Counted from the first letter of the stretch, positions 13,379 to 35,961 are shown. The stretch is 64,000 bases of DNA from Paralichthys olivaceus (GCF_024713975.1 NC_091105.1:20158439-20222438); one strand, 5' to 3'. Made by a program: numbers and translations. Notes: a model not told the origin generated them from the sequence alone.

Positions 13379-14289
13379 GTAGTTCCCCTGCCTCAACAAT
13401 GTTCCTCTGCTGCCCCCAGTGGACAAGCAGGCAACTGTATACAATAAAAGCTGCAAACCCTTAAAGTTAAATGTGTCATACCTCTGAAATGTTCTGTGCA
13501 AAACTCAATGTTAAATACATGACATTTACTGTATATCTTTTTAATTTCATAGAATTTAAGTATGTAGGTATTCATGTTAGTGTGTCCACCCCTTGCACAT
13601 CAGATGAAGACAAACCAGGAGATTTCATATCTATGCAGTCTAAACTTTATTGAACATAAAAAATACATACAAATGGCAAAAACCAGAAGAAAAATTAACT
13701 CCCTTATTTTTTTAAATGGTCAAATAAATTAAGTTACCATTTGAGAGATTCAGTACAAGAAACAGGTGCTTGTGAATTTGTTAAATTGTTAAATAAGTGG
13801 TCAAGACGCAGGAAGTTTATTCCAGTCGGTGGGGGAATCACCCGTAAAGTTGACGTCACAAGCGACTTTGTTTCAGTAGAATCCACTTGAATGCCATCTT
13901 CTTTGCAAGCACTTAGAGCTGACGCTGATGTCTGGAATAATTAATAACTTATGAGAGACCACAAATCACTTACTATCTGAAAGGCCCAATAGCTAAAACT
14001 GCTCTGTGCACTTCACGAACCCTCACCGGAATTTATCCCCAAGAGATGATAACACAACAAAAAATTATCGAGAAGTCATTGTTTTCTAACACCACGTGAC
14101 GAAAAAGAGTCAAGCTGTTTAATTTGGTTTACAGGAATATATTGATATACTTAAAGCTGATTATCTACTGAGCACGAGTTATATGTATTTTACCACGGAG
14201 ACCGCAAAAATATCAAAAACCGAAGGCCATAGTGAGTGAGAAAAGACTACTTCATACTTTAACAAGTACATACAGTATAAGTCAGCATG

Positions 14290-14295
14290 TTTATT
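14290..14295 (-). promoter_or_regulatory. Candidate sdha poly(A) signal
   Basis: TTTATT on the plus strand reads AATAAA on the sdha strand, about 670 nt past its stop codon at 14961. A second candidate with the same hexamer lies at 13646-13651 and would give a 1.3-kb 3' UTR. The sequence alone does not decide between them. Confidence 0.4.
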
Positions 14296-14960
14296 GTACA
14301 TTTATGCAATATTTACAAACTCAACACTTCCTCTGAGGTGTAACTGTCTAAGTTGAATCTCACATCACAATCATTTCCATCATCTCCTCACTTCAGGGAG
14401 CTCTAAATCTAAAGGTTTCTCAGATTCGCGCAGCTCCATTTGTGTTCCTCTAACCACCTCTCACTCTGCATAAATCTTTAATGCAATGCAAGACCATGAA
14501 ATGAACCTATAGTGTTGTCACAAAAAGTCAAGCATAAGTGTTGTAACACGTTGACTATTCCTTTTTTATATTTTACTTTGCTCATCAGCTGGAAGCTGAA
14601 AATCCACATTTCCTCACTTGTCTTGTTTTTCAAGATATATTTATATACAACAAGCTCAAACAGCGTGGGAGATCACAATAGCACATTGATATTACCTGCT
14701 GCACACACAGATCAATCAAGACAAAAAAAGGAGAGGAACCAGGAAGGTGACACAGAGGGATGAAGTCGACAAGACAGTTGTGTATTTAACCATTTCTTAA
14801 TGAATACAAATGTGCAACCGAAAGCAAAACTTCATCATCTCCTTTACAGAAAATGTATCTCGTTAAATAGTAGATAATAAATTCAATCATTGAGAAGGTG
14901 GAGTGGAGATGAGGTGAGGGAGGGTGAAGGGAAGGGACCAGGGGAGGAAGAGGAGATCTC

Positions 14961-21660
<6,700 letters not shown>

Positions 21661-22003
21661 GTTGTCAGATGAAGGAGCGATCCTGAAACACGACGGAGGA
21701 TGGGATATTCTGCTGCACTGGACCCAACCACTCCTCAAATATGGGGGTGTCACATATGTTGAACCTAATGATTATCCTCTAAATTCATTCATAAACGTAT
21801 TTCTATCCAAAGAGGGGCTCCCAATGCAACTTTGAATATCATTGCACATACAATCCCGTATTTTCCGCTCTTAATTTGTTTATTGTGGGAATAAAATGAA
21901 CGTGAGCGACCCCGCTTGGTGTAGCCGGGCTGCTGAAGTGTAGACTTGTATAATCGGGGTGAGGAGGAACAAATATATAAGTGACCTAGACTTTTCATTC
22001 AAG
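21661..22003. promoter_or_regulatory. Shared sdha/ccdc127 divergent promoter
   Basis: The sdha start codon (21660, minus) and the likely first, non-coding ccdc127 exon (plus) lie back to back here. A donor AAG|GTGAGA at 22003/22004 would end that exon, and the acceptor TGACGTCAG ending at 22657 would join it to the exon holding the ccdc127 ATG. The head-to-head pairing matches the human SDHA-CCDC127 arrangement as I recall it. Transcription start sites are not visible from sequence, so the limits are inferred. Confidence 0.5.
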
Positions 22004-22663
22004 GTGAGACGCTGCACCGTGGATCTGAGTGGGCTCCAGCGGCTGCTTGTAGAGATTTCAGAGCTCGAGAGCCCCGTGTTGTGTGCATATCCAAATGCTA
22101 CCGCGAGCACGCTCCAGCAAGCCAAATGTTAGCTAGCATGTTAGCTCGTAGCCTTATTGTGGTTAGCCGGGCGAGCTGTCAAATATCCGACTCTTTCCAG
22201 ACTGAGTTCGCTGTTGTGAATGCTAACGAGGCTAACTGCTAACAGAAGTGTTGTGCATGGTGAGGTATTTGCAGCACAATTTGTAAAAGCTAAAAGGTTT
22301 TAAACGCTGTTGTGTTAATGACAGTGCACAGTGAATCTGAAAGCAGACCAATGGACCCTGCTGGAGAGAGAGAAGCATCGCAATTAGCTTCATAATCACA
22401 AGTGTACGTTTGTGCATCTAGGTCGGTTTATACCTGCAGCTGCTGACATGAAGCTTCCGGTCAGCAAAGGAATAACAAAGAGCTGCTAGTGACTGTAGCA
22501 TCAGTGTTAGAAGTGAATAACGAGAAGCCTGTGCTCCTTCAGCAGCACCATTCAGCCAGTGCTGCACATTTTCTCACCACTGATCTGCATGTAAACATGG
22601 ACAGTATTACTGATGTCTTGTTCCCCCTGTGTTTATGTATGTGTGCGATTGACGTCAGCCTCC

Positions 22664-22807
22664 ATGAACAACTTAAATGACCCCCCCAGATGGAACATCC
22701 AGCCTGAAGCCAGAGGACGGGGGGCGGGGGACGGCGATGGCAACCAATGGAACTACGCCCTGCTGGTCCCCATGCTGGGACTGGCTGCGTTTCGTAAGTT
22801 ACGCAAA

Positions 22808-22848
<41 letters not shown>

Positions 22849-24543
22849 AGGTAACAAACACAGGAACGCAGATTTGTGCTGTTTAAAAAATATTTTTAAA
22901 AACAATGTTAAAGGTTCAGTGTGATTTAGCTGAAGTGAACCTTTGGCAGAATTTGAATATAAAATGATCCTAGGGATGTTTTCACTTGTGTGTTTCATCT
23001 AAATTCAAAAAATAGTTTTTGTCTTTGCCCCTTTATATTTAAATACTTTATATTTACAGCAGGAGCGGATCCATGTTTTTTACAGTAGCCCAAACTGGAC
23101 AAACTAAACACCTTTTGAGTTTTTATGACATGTTTGGAGGGGGTGTGAGGTGATATTATATACTAGGTCTCAAATATGATTAGGTAGGTCTTAATGTTAT
23201 GTTAATTGTATGGTCTAAGATGTTATTCTGTCAATGTTCATTTAATGCAACTTCTGTTTTGCTATAAAATTCTTTTAAAATAATTAATCTGGCAGTGCAC
23301 ATGATTTGGTCTGTTGTAGTTGTTTCAGTTCTTTCAGTCCAGATATTGTTAGGCTGTAATAAAACTACAAATGACAAGTCTGTCTCTGGCTGTAGTTTGC
23401 AAGATAATTTGACATTTCAAGGTTTTTCTCTATGTCGGTAAGCTACTCCACCTTATCTTCAATTACAGTGAAGTGTCAGTAATTGAGGGACTTTAATATT
23501 CCTTCATATCTGTCGTACTTGATAAAGGTCTTTGGTTTTAAAAAAATTCAAATTTGACTTATTGATACTTGCAGAAACCCAGGTTTTATATCTACTCCTA
23601 GTTTTAGAGACAAAATGCACTCTTCCTTATCATTCAATTGCTTGATTCAGCAGGTTTAGCAAAATCTGTATTATGTGCTGCAGTTGGTCTGGATTTGAGA
23701 TATCTTCTCACCCCCTCATCCATATCTCCAACCCCCCTTTCAGGTTGGATCTGGACCAGAGAGTCTCAGAGAGAGATCCAGAAGGTCAGAGCCCAGTATG
23801 ACAAGGATGTGTCCACCATGAGAGAGGAGATGGAGACACGGTACAGGGAGACACTGACAGAGAGGCGCAGGGCAGCTGCTAAACTAGAGCTGGAGCTAGA
23901 GAAGGAGAGACAGAGGGTGAAAGGCTACAAACAGGCCCTTATCTCACAGAGCCAGCAGCTGATGGAAGAGCGGAAACAGCTTCAACAGGTAAAAACTCCC
24001 ACTTCAACTGGCCCTCCAGTTCTGAAATTGTTCACTTTTCCTACCTAACATAAAGCTTCTTCTCTATAACCAAAGCTCTTTCTTCTCTCTCACAAGGAGC
24101 GAGAGGCCTTGGAGGAAGAGAAGCAGAAGCTGGTAAAGTCCGGAGCTGCTGGTGCTGTGCTGCATCATGCCCTGGAACGAGAGCAGGACTGGTACCAGAG
24201 AGCCACAGCCACTCTGAAGGAGTTAGAGGGTCACCTTGTGGAACGCCAGAATGCCTACTGTTCCCTCATCCAACCCCGAGATCAGCGGCTGGAGATGGAG
24301 AAGAACATGCTTCTGAGGGTTGTCAAAAACCCCATCAGGGCAGAACTAGACCTAGAGTCTGACCTGAAGGACATTTTTAAGAGAGATAAGACCTGTGCTG
24401 ACCTGATGAACAATGACAAGAGGAAGAACGGAAGCCTCATGTGGGTGTATCTCAAGTACTGGCAGCTGCAGGTCACTGTCCAGAAACACAAGAATGCTGA
24501 GGAAGCCATATTAGGAGGGAAAATCCAGCCTCACACAAAGTGA
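22664..24543 (+). CDS. ccdc127: Coiled-coil domain-containing protein 127
   Basis: Three coding exons: 22664-22793, 23744-23988 and 24097-24543 (822 nt, 273 aa; human 260). The start MNNLNDPP-WNI is nearly identical to the vertebrate protein, which fixes the ATG. Residues 30-47 (YALLVPMLGLAAFRWIW) are a hydrophobic, membrane-like segment. Residues about 55-150 are Glu/Arg/Gln-rich and coiled-coil-like. The C-terminal third carries the conserved ERQN-YCSL and LMW-YLKYW motifs. The molecular role is poorly known; related proteins are reported at mitochondria, which fits an N-terminal anchor (inference). Exon 1 ends with one base of an Arg codon, completed by exon 2. A GT microsatellite begins some 20 bp after the exon 1 donor. 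A probable non-coding first exon ends at 22003. Confidence 0.95.
22811..22845. repeat. GT microsatellite just after the ccdc127 exon 1 donor
   Basis: About 17 GT units begin roughly 17 bp downstream of the GTAAGT donor at 22794. This places a length-variable tract close to a 5' splice site. Confidence 0.9.
22908..23153 (+). mobile_element. Incomplete second copy of the TTAA MITE
   Basis: A left end TTAA|AGGTTCAGTGTG starts at 22908. The sequence then follows the 7.7-kb copy through TTGGCAGAATTTGAATA, TTTATATTTAAATACTTTA and ACTGGACAAACTAAACACC to TTTGAGTTTTTATGACA. After that it is shorter than the other copy, and the right terminal repeat is not found. It lies in ccdc127 intron 1. Confidence 0.7.
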
Positions 24544-25345
24544 CAGAAGACAAGGCTGGTGTTTTTCCTCTGACTATTGAAGAGCACTGAAAATGAACAT
24601 GTATTGTTCATTCTGAGGAATAGTCTTATCTTGACAGGGATGTTATGGGAACGCACAAGATAATCGCAACAAGATCATGTTCAGCCTCCGAAAGTTCCAT
24701 CCTTCATCTCTGAGTTTAGAAAAGAGGAGAACTTTTGTCAGGTTTAACATGCTGAAATACAACGTTTCTTCAGAAGCTCCAGATAAGACTCATTAGCTTT
24801 AAATCAACTGTGGGAAAACCCACAATCATAAATATGCATTCGAATCTCTGTTAATATCCATATTGGATACTCAACCAATGTTTGATTACATCTACAGTTT
24901 TATTTTTTCTATCTATACCTTTGAAAAGGTGGTCTGAGGGCCATGAATCACTTCTAGGTGAGTGAATGTGTGAATGTTGACTTTTGTTTTGCTCCCTCTG
25001 TCTTTGGAATGAATTAATGGCTTCAAAAAATGGTGCATGTCATCCCAGGTAACACACAGAGAAAAAAACTGTCTCATCAGGAAAACTACATTAAATCAAA
25101 AACTGGCACACAAAACATTAGTAATACATGGTTAAGTCTTTCAGTGCTCTGGTATGTGTGGATACTGGGTTTTTATATGTCGATGGATGGTTGTGGGACA
25201 GTTTCTAGTCTTCAGTCTGGATTTGTGGGAGTCTCATGTCTATCGGCAGGGAGACAGGATTAGTTCAGGTGCATGTGAATTTGAATAAGGGAACAGAGCA
25301 CTAAGTAGTGCTTGGATATGAACCTCATTACACTGCTACAACAAA

Positions 25346-25351
25346 AATAAA
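25346..25351 (+). promoter_or_regulatory. Poly(A) signal AATAAA, ccdc127
   Basis: AATAAA about 800 nt after the ccdc127 stop codon, in an A-rich context. It is the best candidate 3' end. The 3' UTR between (24544-25345) has no other notable feature. Confidence 0.55.
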
Positions 25352-25369
25352 ATATAAAACACTGAAGGC

Positions 25370-26088
25370 CTGTGATTGATTGTTTATTGAAATCAAGCTT
25401 GATGAGTGTTGGATGTTTTGCCACTGACCATTCAGTTGCACTATTCAGTACATTTTTTTACTCTCAAAAGTACTGTTGTATTTACTTGTTATTTTACCAC
25501 AAGAGGGTGCTGTCTTGGCATTTGTTCTCTAAAGAATGACAGGGAAATTAATTCTGCATTTAAAAACTGCAACAGGAATACAGAGAAAGAGCTGACACAT
25601 AAATACTCATCCTTATAGTCCTATCACAACCAAAGATTATCTATGTACATTTATTTATTGTATTGTCTCTTATGTGATAATCGTATTGATATTAATATCA
25701 AAAAGTAATTCCTCCACACATTTTCATGGAGATTTGTATGGAAATCACTGACAATGATACAAAAAATATAGTTTCCTGGGGCATAACAGTTGTCTTAAAA
25801 GTATAACTTCATAATGTGTTATTTCCACAATACAACATAATTCCAACTTTTGTGTGTTTTAATTATGACAAATTAGATAAGTGACACTTCTAACATAACA
25901 GTCAAAAACATGGGCATCTTTTTCTAAGACTCTCGTTTGGATGATACTGTAATACAGTGTAGATATTTCATGCAACTTTCAAACAAATGTTCACGTACAG
26001 TTACCGGCATGTGAACGACAAGAACACATGTTATGTTGTATTTTCTGTGCTGCAGCTTCAGACGTTTCTTCAGCCGCACCTCCTTGTT
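25370..26088. other. Intergenic stretch, nothing recognised
   Basis: AT-rich DNA between the ccdc127 3' end and the stop codon of the unrecognised minus-strand gene. No coding, RNA or repeat feature could be supported. Its right part may be 3' UTR of that gene. Confidence 0.5.
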
Positions 26089-27146
26089 TCACTCCCTCCT
26101 CTGCGCTCGATGAGAGTTTTCTCTTGGAGAGGACATGAGGCTGGAGGCTCTGAAGTTCACTCTGATTGGCTTTCTGAGATCCTGAGTTGTGTCAGTCACT
26201 TTGTGCTTCTTCACCTCATCCTTCACCCGCTCTCGAGTGGCTGTCTGTTCCTCTGTGCACCCTCTGGCATGGCCTGGGTCCCTGCTGGTGTTCAGGACAG
26301 GTAGGCGGTGCTCTTTCATAGCTCCGTTGAGACTGCCCAGCCTCACTGTCTGACTGGGGCTCCTCTCGACCATGAAGTGCTCCACCTGTTGGAGCTTATA
26401 ACTCTCTCTGCGGACGTTATCTGTCTCGGACAGTTTCAGCCTGGAACATAATACAAACACCAGACTGATGGTTTTTAATCTGTAAAGCTGCTGCTGCACT
26501 GCTCTTGGTTAGTTTATGAATTTATGACCTCATCATATATCACCAGTGTTTTCCTTATGCAGCTACAGGCAACATATGACAGTGATTCTCAAATGCACAC
26601 TGCCAAGGGATTCATGAAAAGTTTCTAGATTCACCCATGAAAATGATCCAGATATCATGATGGGTTCTGTGTTGACGTGGTGAAAATACTTTCAATACAT
26701 GTCTGATATCCAAGAAATTTCTCTCACAACTAAGTACAAGTTTAAACAGAATGATTCCTAGGAACATACATGAAGTATGAAATCTTTTCTTTCATGTAGG
26801 ACCTGCAGTAATATCATTGATCAGGTCATGAAGAGCAATTTTCAACCAAAACAAGGCCGAACAGCAGCAGATTTCTACCGTACTTTGCGTCAATCACTCT
26901 TAAAACTGAGCATGTTCATTCTACTGTACACTGGGACACGCAGATCTACAAATGCTAAACAAACTTCATGAATAGACAGAAAAAAGTTGAACTTGTAAGG
27001 AGAACAACCTACTTGTATTGGGGTCTTGTTTCAATGACCAGGCTCAGCCAACACACTTGGAGGCTCTCCTTCCTCCACTGGTTGTCCTCGTGAATATCAC
27101 AGTGAGAATTCACCAGGTAGCAGCCTCCTCTGCTGACACAGAGCAT
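26089..27146 (-). CDS. Unrecognised two-exon protein gene
   Basis: I do not recognise this protein. Two minus-strand pieces join cleanly. Exon 27013-27146 starts at an ATG, and its last two bases before the donor AA|GTAGGT form a Lys codon with the first base of exon 26089-26440, which follows an acceptor TATGTTCCAG. The joint frame codes for 161 residues. The first 45 contain HCDIHEDNQWRKESLQ and end ETRPQYK. The remainder is hydrophilic, rich in Lys, Arg, Glu, Ser and Thr, with no membrane segment or signal peptide. The composition (VEHFMVERSPSQTVRLGSL) looks coding rather than random. The true start may lie in a further upstream exon, because an acceptor-like TCTGTGTCAG overlaps the ATG region. 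Neighbours give no clue to function. Confidence 0.5.
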
Positions 27147-27643
27147 CGTGGGATCGTGTCAATGGCGTGAACGTAAGTTAATGTCCGTCTACACCAAAAC
27201 GTTCCGTTTTTTTACTTCTAACCCTTGACTGTTATAACAAAACTCATAGGAAAAGAATGTGTCGTCTCTGTGTATCAAGTAGTCTGAGATTTGTGTGTGT
27301 TGGGCAACGTCTTAAATATCAAATCTTGTTTCTATTTTTACTCGTCTGCATCACATTGTGGTGAATGTCATGAATGTCCTCCTCAAAACATCCTGAAGAT
27401 TGGTTTTCATTTGAAAAGGAGCTTTAGCTCTTTCCATGACGTGAGCCGGCCACAAGAATCCAGATGAGAGTTGAGTGTGAGTCCTCACTGACTTCATATG
27501 TTGAACCACCGAACATGTAACAGTAGTTTTTAGTTGTTTCCTATATTCATGATGTAAACTCACTGGTTATACTAAACACGATATCACCACCAGGGTAGAA
27601 ACTTTAAAGATATGTAACTAGTTAAAAATGGAGCCGAACTTAC

Positions 27644-27646
<3 letters not shown>

Positions 27647-27712
<66 letters not shown>
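27647..27712. repeat. Long GT microsatellite
   Basis: About 33 uninterrupted GT units, the longest dinucleotide tract in the window. It lies about 0.5 kb upstream of the unrecognised minus-strand gene. Confidence 0.95.
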
Positions 27713-27713
<1 letters not shown>

Positions 27714-29212
27714 ACCCCATCACTTCAGAGTTAATATCCTCCCACTCCTCAGATGTCTCTCACATGTTTCAGGAAGGAGACAGCTGAACAGATCACTGAC
27801 TCACAGCAGTAATCCAACTCATTCATCCAAAGCCATTCAAGCACCTTGGCCAGATTCACGCTGAGGGCTGCAAAAGCTGATGTTAAGTGACAGATTCTTC
27901 ATGTCACCACCATTACCACTGCATTCAAAGTAAAGGCCAGCAGAACGCAATACTTTAACAAAGACACGGTTAGTTTGGCCAATGAACGAGTCTTGAGTTG
28001 AACAGATGTGCGCCAAGATACTGATTTTATTTTTGTGACGATGGACAGAAGTAAAGGAGGGGTAGGAGTCAGACACCTCACTGGGAAGAACACTGAGTTT
28101 CATCAAACTGTGATTGTGAAACTGAATCAGAGGGTGAATGATGGTGTGACTGAGGCAGTGGATAGTACGCTGGTCTCACCCCAGAATAAACAATGTATCC
28201 AAGAGCCAGAGTTACATGACTTCAATTTAACACTGAATCCTGACAAGCAGATATTGCTTTGGCAGCATTAACTCAAACCCAGAAACTCAAGCATGAGCAT
28301 AGCATCATGTCTAGAAGTGGCAATCAGTTTTCCATCACAAGCAGACGATTTTGAAACCAGTTTACTTACATTTTTATCTCGCCTTTCAAGGGACCCAAGG
28401 ACTCTTTACATAATTGAGGGAGAAGGACATATTTAAGGTGACAAAGATGAGGACAGATTGTATCAGACCAGGTCATATGGATTTTTAAAAAGATGAGTTT
28501 GGAGTTTTTGAATGTACCGGGGGACATGGTATTGCAGATATCTATTTGCAAGTGGAGGTCAGATATGTGTTCAGAGCGAGGCCTTGTAGGGACCGTTTGT
28601 TTTCATCTGCATTTGTAAGTTGCAGCATTACACAAAAACTACTGGATGGATTACCATGAAACTTGGTGGAAAGATGTAGTATGGGTCAGGGGATCCCACT
28701 ATATCTTGAGGCAGATCCTGATCAGGACAAAGATCCCACATTTTTATCACTTTCCTTAACTTTATGAGCAGGTGTGTTTTATTTTTGCATTTACACTGAT
28801 TACCCGTGAATTATTTTTGAATCTTTAAGAAGTTGATGGAATTATATTGGAGAGTGTGTCATTTGGTGCAGTTTGATTGAATTGAAGCAGACACTTGACT
28901 GAGTCTCTGCTGAGTGTCATGAGTTTCACTAACATTGTCCTGACGTCTTGCCACTGGTGAAATACACAGAAGACATGAAGTTGGTGCTTCTCTGTCTGAG
29001 TTAGATGTAAAGGTCCCAAAGCATAGACACTACAATTGGTTGGTTGGTCCTTTATCTATAACCTGACCTTGGGTACTGCTTGGAGAGAGAAGGGAGGATC
29101 TGTGGAATTACAATTACAAAATGACAACAATTACTATGCACATTTTGCATGAGCTCACTTATTATTTAAAAGGTAAAGAAAGAACATTAAAAGACTTAAG
29201 TCAAACAATGGA
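27713..29212. other. Intergenic stretch, only a repeat fragment seen
   Basis: No gene is supported on either strand. A short block at 28361-28420 (ATTTTTATCTCGCCTTTC, then GGACTCTTTACATAATTG) resembles the dispersed repeat copies at 30.0, 37.1, 40.7 and 56.4 kb. Nothing else was identified. Confidence 0.5.
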
Positions 29213-29218
29213 TTTATT
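29213..29218 (-). promoter_or_regulatory. Poly(A) signal, mrpl32
   Basis: TTTATT on the plus strand gives AATAAA on the mrpl32 strand, 273 nt past the stop codon. This gives a compact 3' UTR. Confidence 0.6.
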
Positions 29219-29490
29219 ATCACGCTTTCAAATATACAGTCAATTTCTCTCAGACTGGCATCAAGTCTGACAAACAATTCAAACCGACATGAACAACGAT
29301 GTCTGGCAGCATTAACTCCAAACACTGTTGTAGTTTGGACATCAAATCTTTAGATTTTTTCCACCAGCAAATTAATGATAAAGCATCATCACAGATTGAG
29401 TTAAAACTGCATCTCCCCTGATGAATTATATTAGTTATTCATTTAAAGCCTGGACAAAACGTGCCATTCACTGTATCAAAAAGGACACCA

Positions 29491-31322
29491 TTAGCTGAAC
29501 CAGGCCGGCCTCTTCCTGGGCCTCTCCACTATCCTCTTGTCTTGGTCCCGCTGGCTTGGTGTCTCGCCCTCATACAGCACCACCGTCTCCATTGTCGGCG
29601 CCCTGAGCGGGCCTCCTTCCATCGCTTGAATCTGTTGCCGAATCCGACCGGTCTCCCTGCACACCTTGGCGTAACAGAAGCCGCACAGGATGTGTTTCTG
29701 CTTCAAGTGGCCACACTCTAGGCACGGCTCGATGTTGGTCTGAGACAGACGGTGAGAAAGAGAATGAAGAATGTGGATCAAGACATGTCAAGGCAACAGT
29801 GGCGTTTCTATACGACCATTTCTTCTTGCTAATACAGCACATACACCACAACTGGTTTATGGCTATTAAGTTATTTTCTTGATCTGACTGCTAATGAAAT
29901 GATGTGCATCATCAGTCACATTTAACAACAGGGGTCATAAACACAACAGTTAAATTGCATTCAGATTTTTTGTTATAATATTAATTGACTGCTAAGAATT
30001 GCCACAGATAATCTGTGATATACGCATTTAATAATAATAAACTTTATTTGTATACATCTTTCATACAAGAAATACAGCTCAAAGTGCTTTACATAGCACA
30101 TAGGTCAAAATAAAAACATGTTAAAATGTAATTCATTTAGTTCTTTGTTACTATAACAAGCACTTTTTATCGTATAATCTTGCGGTGTAATGAAATAAAG
30201 ATTTAGAGATTCTACTTTCCCACTGATGTGTTGCACTAGTTTGCTTTACTTTCACCTTCATCCCAAATCTGCTGTGAGGTTTAAGTCTGGAGACTGAGCC
30301 ACTCTTCTTCATGTCAGTTTCTTTTCTTCTTGTGTTTCTGTTCAGTGTCTTGTTGCAGGTGAAGCCCTGATCCACCAGTTTGTCTTTGTTACTTGTCAAC
30401 CATTCTGATAACAATATACAGCACTACTGCCTGCAGAGGAGTATTGTCCTACAAATGCATCAGAGGGTGTAGTGACACAGTTTTTCCCGAAAAGTAGCTT
30501 TATACGGGCAGAATAAAGTTTGTTAATGTTTGCACTGACTTCCAAGGCTTTAATTACTTCCATTGCTGCAGGAAATCTGTAAGTCTGCCAATTTCTCCAT
30601 CCTCACAGACTTGTTTTCTATGAAATATTCATGATTTTTCCCTTTTTGGGGACATTTTGTCATTGACGTGGGCAATTTACCACTTACCTTTTGCATATTT
30701 AAGGTTTTTCAGGGGACCTGAACTTGATATTTCAATAGAACTAGTAAAATAGCACCTTAAAAATATGGGTGTTCTCAAACTTCTGACTGATAGTGTAAAT
30801 ACTGTAGATGAGCATACTGTACACTCACTGACTAGTTTATTATGAACACCGTTCATAGGGTTCCTTCTGTTTGACCTCCATACGACTTGAAGTCTTTGTG
30901 GATGGAGTATCTTTGAGGAGATCTAGCTGAAGTCGGACCAGATGTACCTTCACTTTCAGGAGCTTGCTGTCAGATCTCCTCCTGGTGCGGTTGACCTCTA
31001 TGCTTCGTCTCTTCTTGGGCACTGCCATCCACATGATGCTGTCCTGCAGAGCGGAGGACTGCTCCTGCTCCTGCTCCTCCTGAGGCTGGAGCCGAGGCAG
31101 GAGGCTGGGACCACTGACTGCCAGAGCTGGAGCTGCACAACAGGAGAAACAAACACACAGATGTCTCCTCTCTTGTCACTGCCTCGTTAGCTGAGGTGAA
31201 CGTCCAGAGCTCCAGGAGGTGAACTCACCCAGATGAGGGTCTAATCCCGCCGCCTGCAGGAGTCTGCTCTCGATGCGCAGCAAAGAGCATCGGAGGCTGT
31301 TCACCAAAGCCGCTAAATTCAT
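29491..31322 (-). CDS. mrpl32: Mitochondrial large ribosomal subunit protein bL32m
   Basis: Three exons: 31229-31322, 30948-31132 and 29491-29739 (528 nt, 175 aa; human 188). The first exon encodes a Leu/Arg-rich presequence beginning [16 protein letters not shown], as expected for matrix import; in this family the presequence is cut by the m-AAA protease during ribosome assembly (known). Exon 2 carries the conserved [19 protein letters not shown] block at the start of the mature protein. Exon 3 holds the zinc-binding site [22 protein letters not shown] in spirit: two Cys pairs, C-x2-C and C-x2-C, followed by the conserved GGP-xAP-ETVVLY and GETPS motifs. All phases agree. It is divergent from psma2, as in human. 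Confidence 0.96.
30026..30125. repeat. Dispersed repeat in mrpl32 intron 2
   Basis: It contains AAACTTTATTTGTATA followed 35-40 bp later by CTCAAAGTGCTTTACATA. This two-phrase layout recurs, in diverged form, near 28.4, 37.1, 40.7 and 56.4 kb, and I recall it as common in teleost genomes. Class uncertain. Confidence 0.5.
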
Positions 31323-32112
31323 CTTGAAGTCTGCCAGCACGTTTCTGCTGCTAACATGTCACACAGCTCTCGGTCACGCAGGCTGACGACGTCACTACAC
31401 AGCGACAACAAGCTATACTTCTTCTTCTGTTTGATTTCCGGAAGACAAGGCGGCTTTTGGTGATTCACTACCATCTACTGGTCAACTATCCAAACTACGC
31501 CCTCCCAGTGACAAAATAACGAAACATAAAGTTAATTCTCTCAAACCAAATCAAGTCTGTTCTCCATGAATCTATTTGTCTAATATATTAATCTAAAATG
31601 CGTTTTTATCCTACAGTCATTTTTCGGATCACTTATAGTTCCATAGAAATGTTTTCGTAAAAAAAGTTAATTCTATGACTTCCAATTGGAACATTACAAT
31701 TTATATGTAAATATGTTTTCACAAATGTTGCAGTAAGAATATATTATATTAGATTTTTTATTTATTTGTTTTATTTTAATTTTAACTCATAAAGTGCAAT
31801 GTTTTGCATTGATCAAATGTAAATTATAATAATGAACCATTAAGAAAACTAAAAATAACTAATACAATTTGGATTTGATCTTAAAAAAAAATAAGGGGGA
31901 ATGCAAAGAAAATATATTTCAATCTCAGAAGACACCAAAATTACAACGAGAAGCTTTTCCTTTAGTAAAACTCGTGATGTGTGTGTGTTTTCAGACGTAA
32001 TGTTCATAACATCACGGGAGGTGCTCAGTCTTTATAGGTGGCGGTAAACACACTGGAGCAGCTTTACAACTGCTCCGCTCACTCACAGTAGAAGAAGAAG
32101 AAGACGAACAAG
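31323..32112. promoter_or_regulatory. Shared mrpl32/psma2 divergent promoter with inverted repeat copies
   Basis: The two start codons are 790 bp apart and point away from each other. Near the mrpl32 side (31416-31492) lie CTTCTTCTTCTG, AAGGCGGCTTTTGGTG and CTACCATCTACTGGTC. Near the psma2 side (32033-32107) lie TATAGGTGGCGGTAAACA and AGTAGAAGAAGAAGAAGACG. Reverse complemented, the first set is a version of the second, so two copies of one short element face each other, each close to a start codon. The middle is AT-rich. Transcription start sites are not visible. Confidence 0.5.

Positions 32113-35961
<3,849 letters not shown>

Larger units (their letters stand above)
10480..13640. other. Intergenic stretch, no gene recognised
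   Basis: No gene is supported. The open frames are short, low-complexity or lack splice support. It contains the tail of a dispersed repeat near 10.84 kb and an AC microsatellite at 13.35 kb. A 37-codon open frame behind an acceptor-like site at 13103 was considered and not called. Confidence 0.6.

Noticed and set aside
22650-22657. Perfect CRE palindrome TGACGTCA just before the ccdc127 ATG
   Set aside because: It ends in CAG directly before the coding exon and is better explained as a splice acceptor of the 5' UTR intron; a regulatory role is not supported.
28825-29019. 64-codon minus-strand open frame
   Set aside because: There are no convincing splice sites and no link in phase to the 27.0-kb exon; the composition is not informative.
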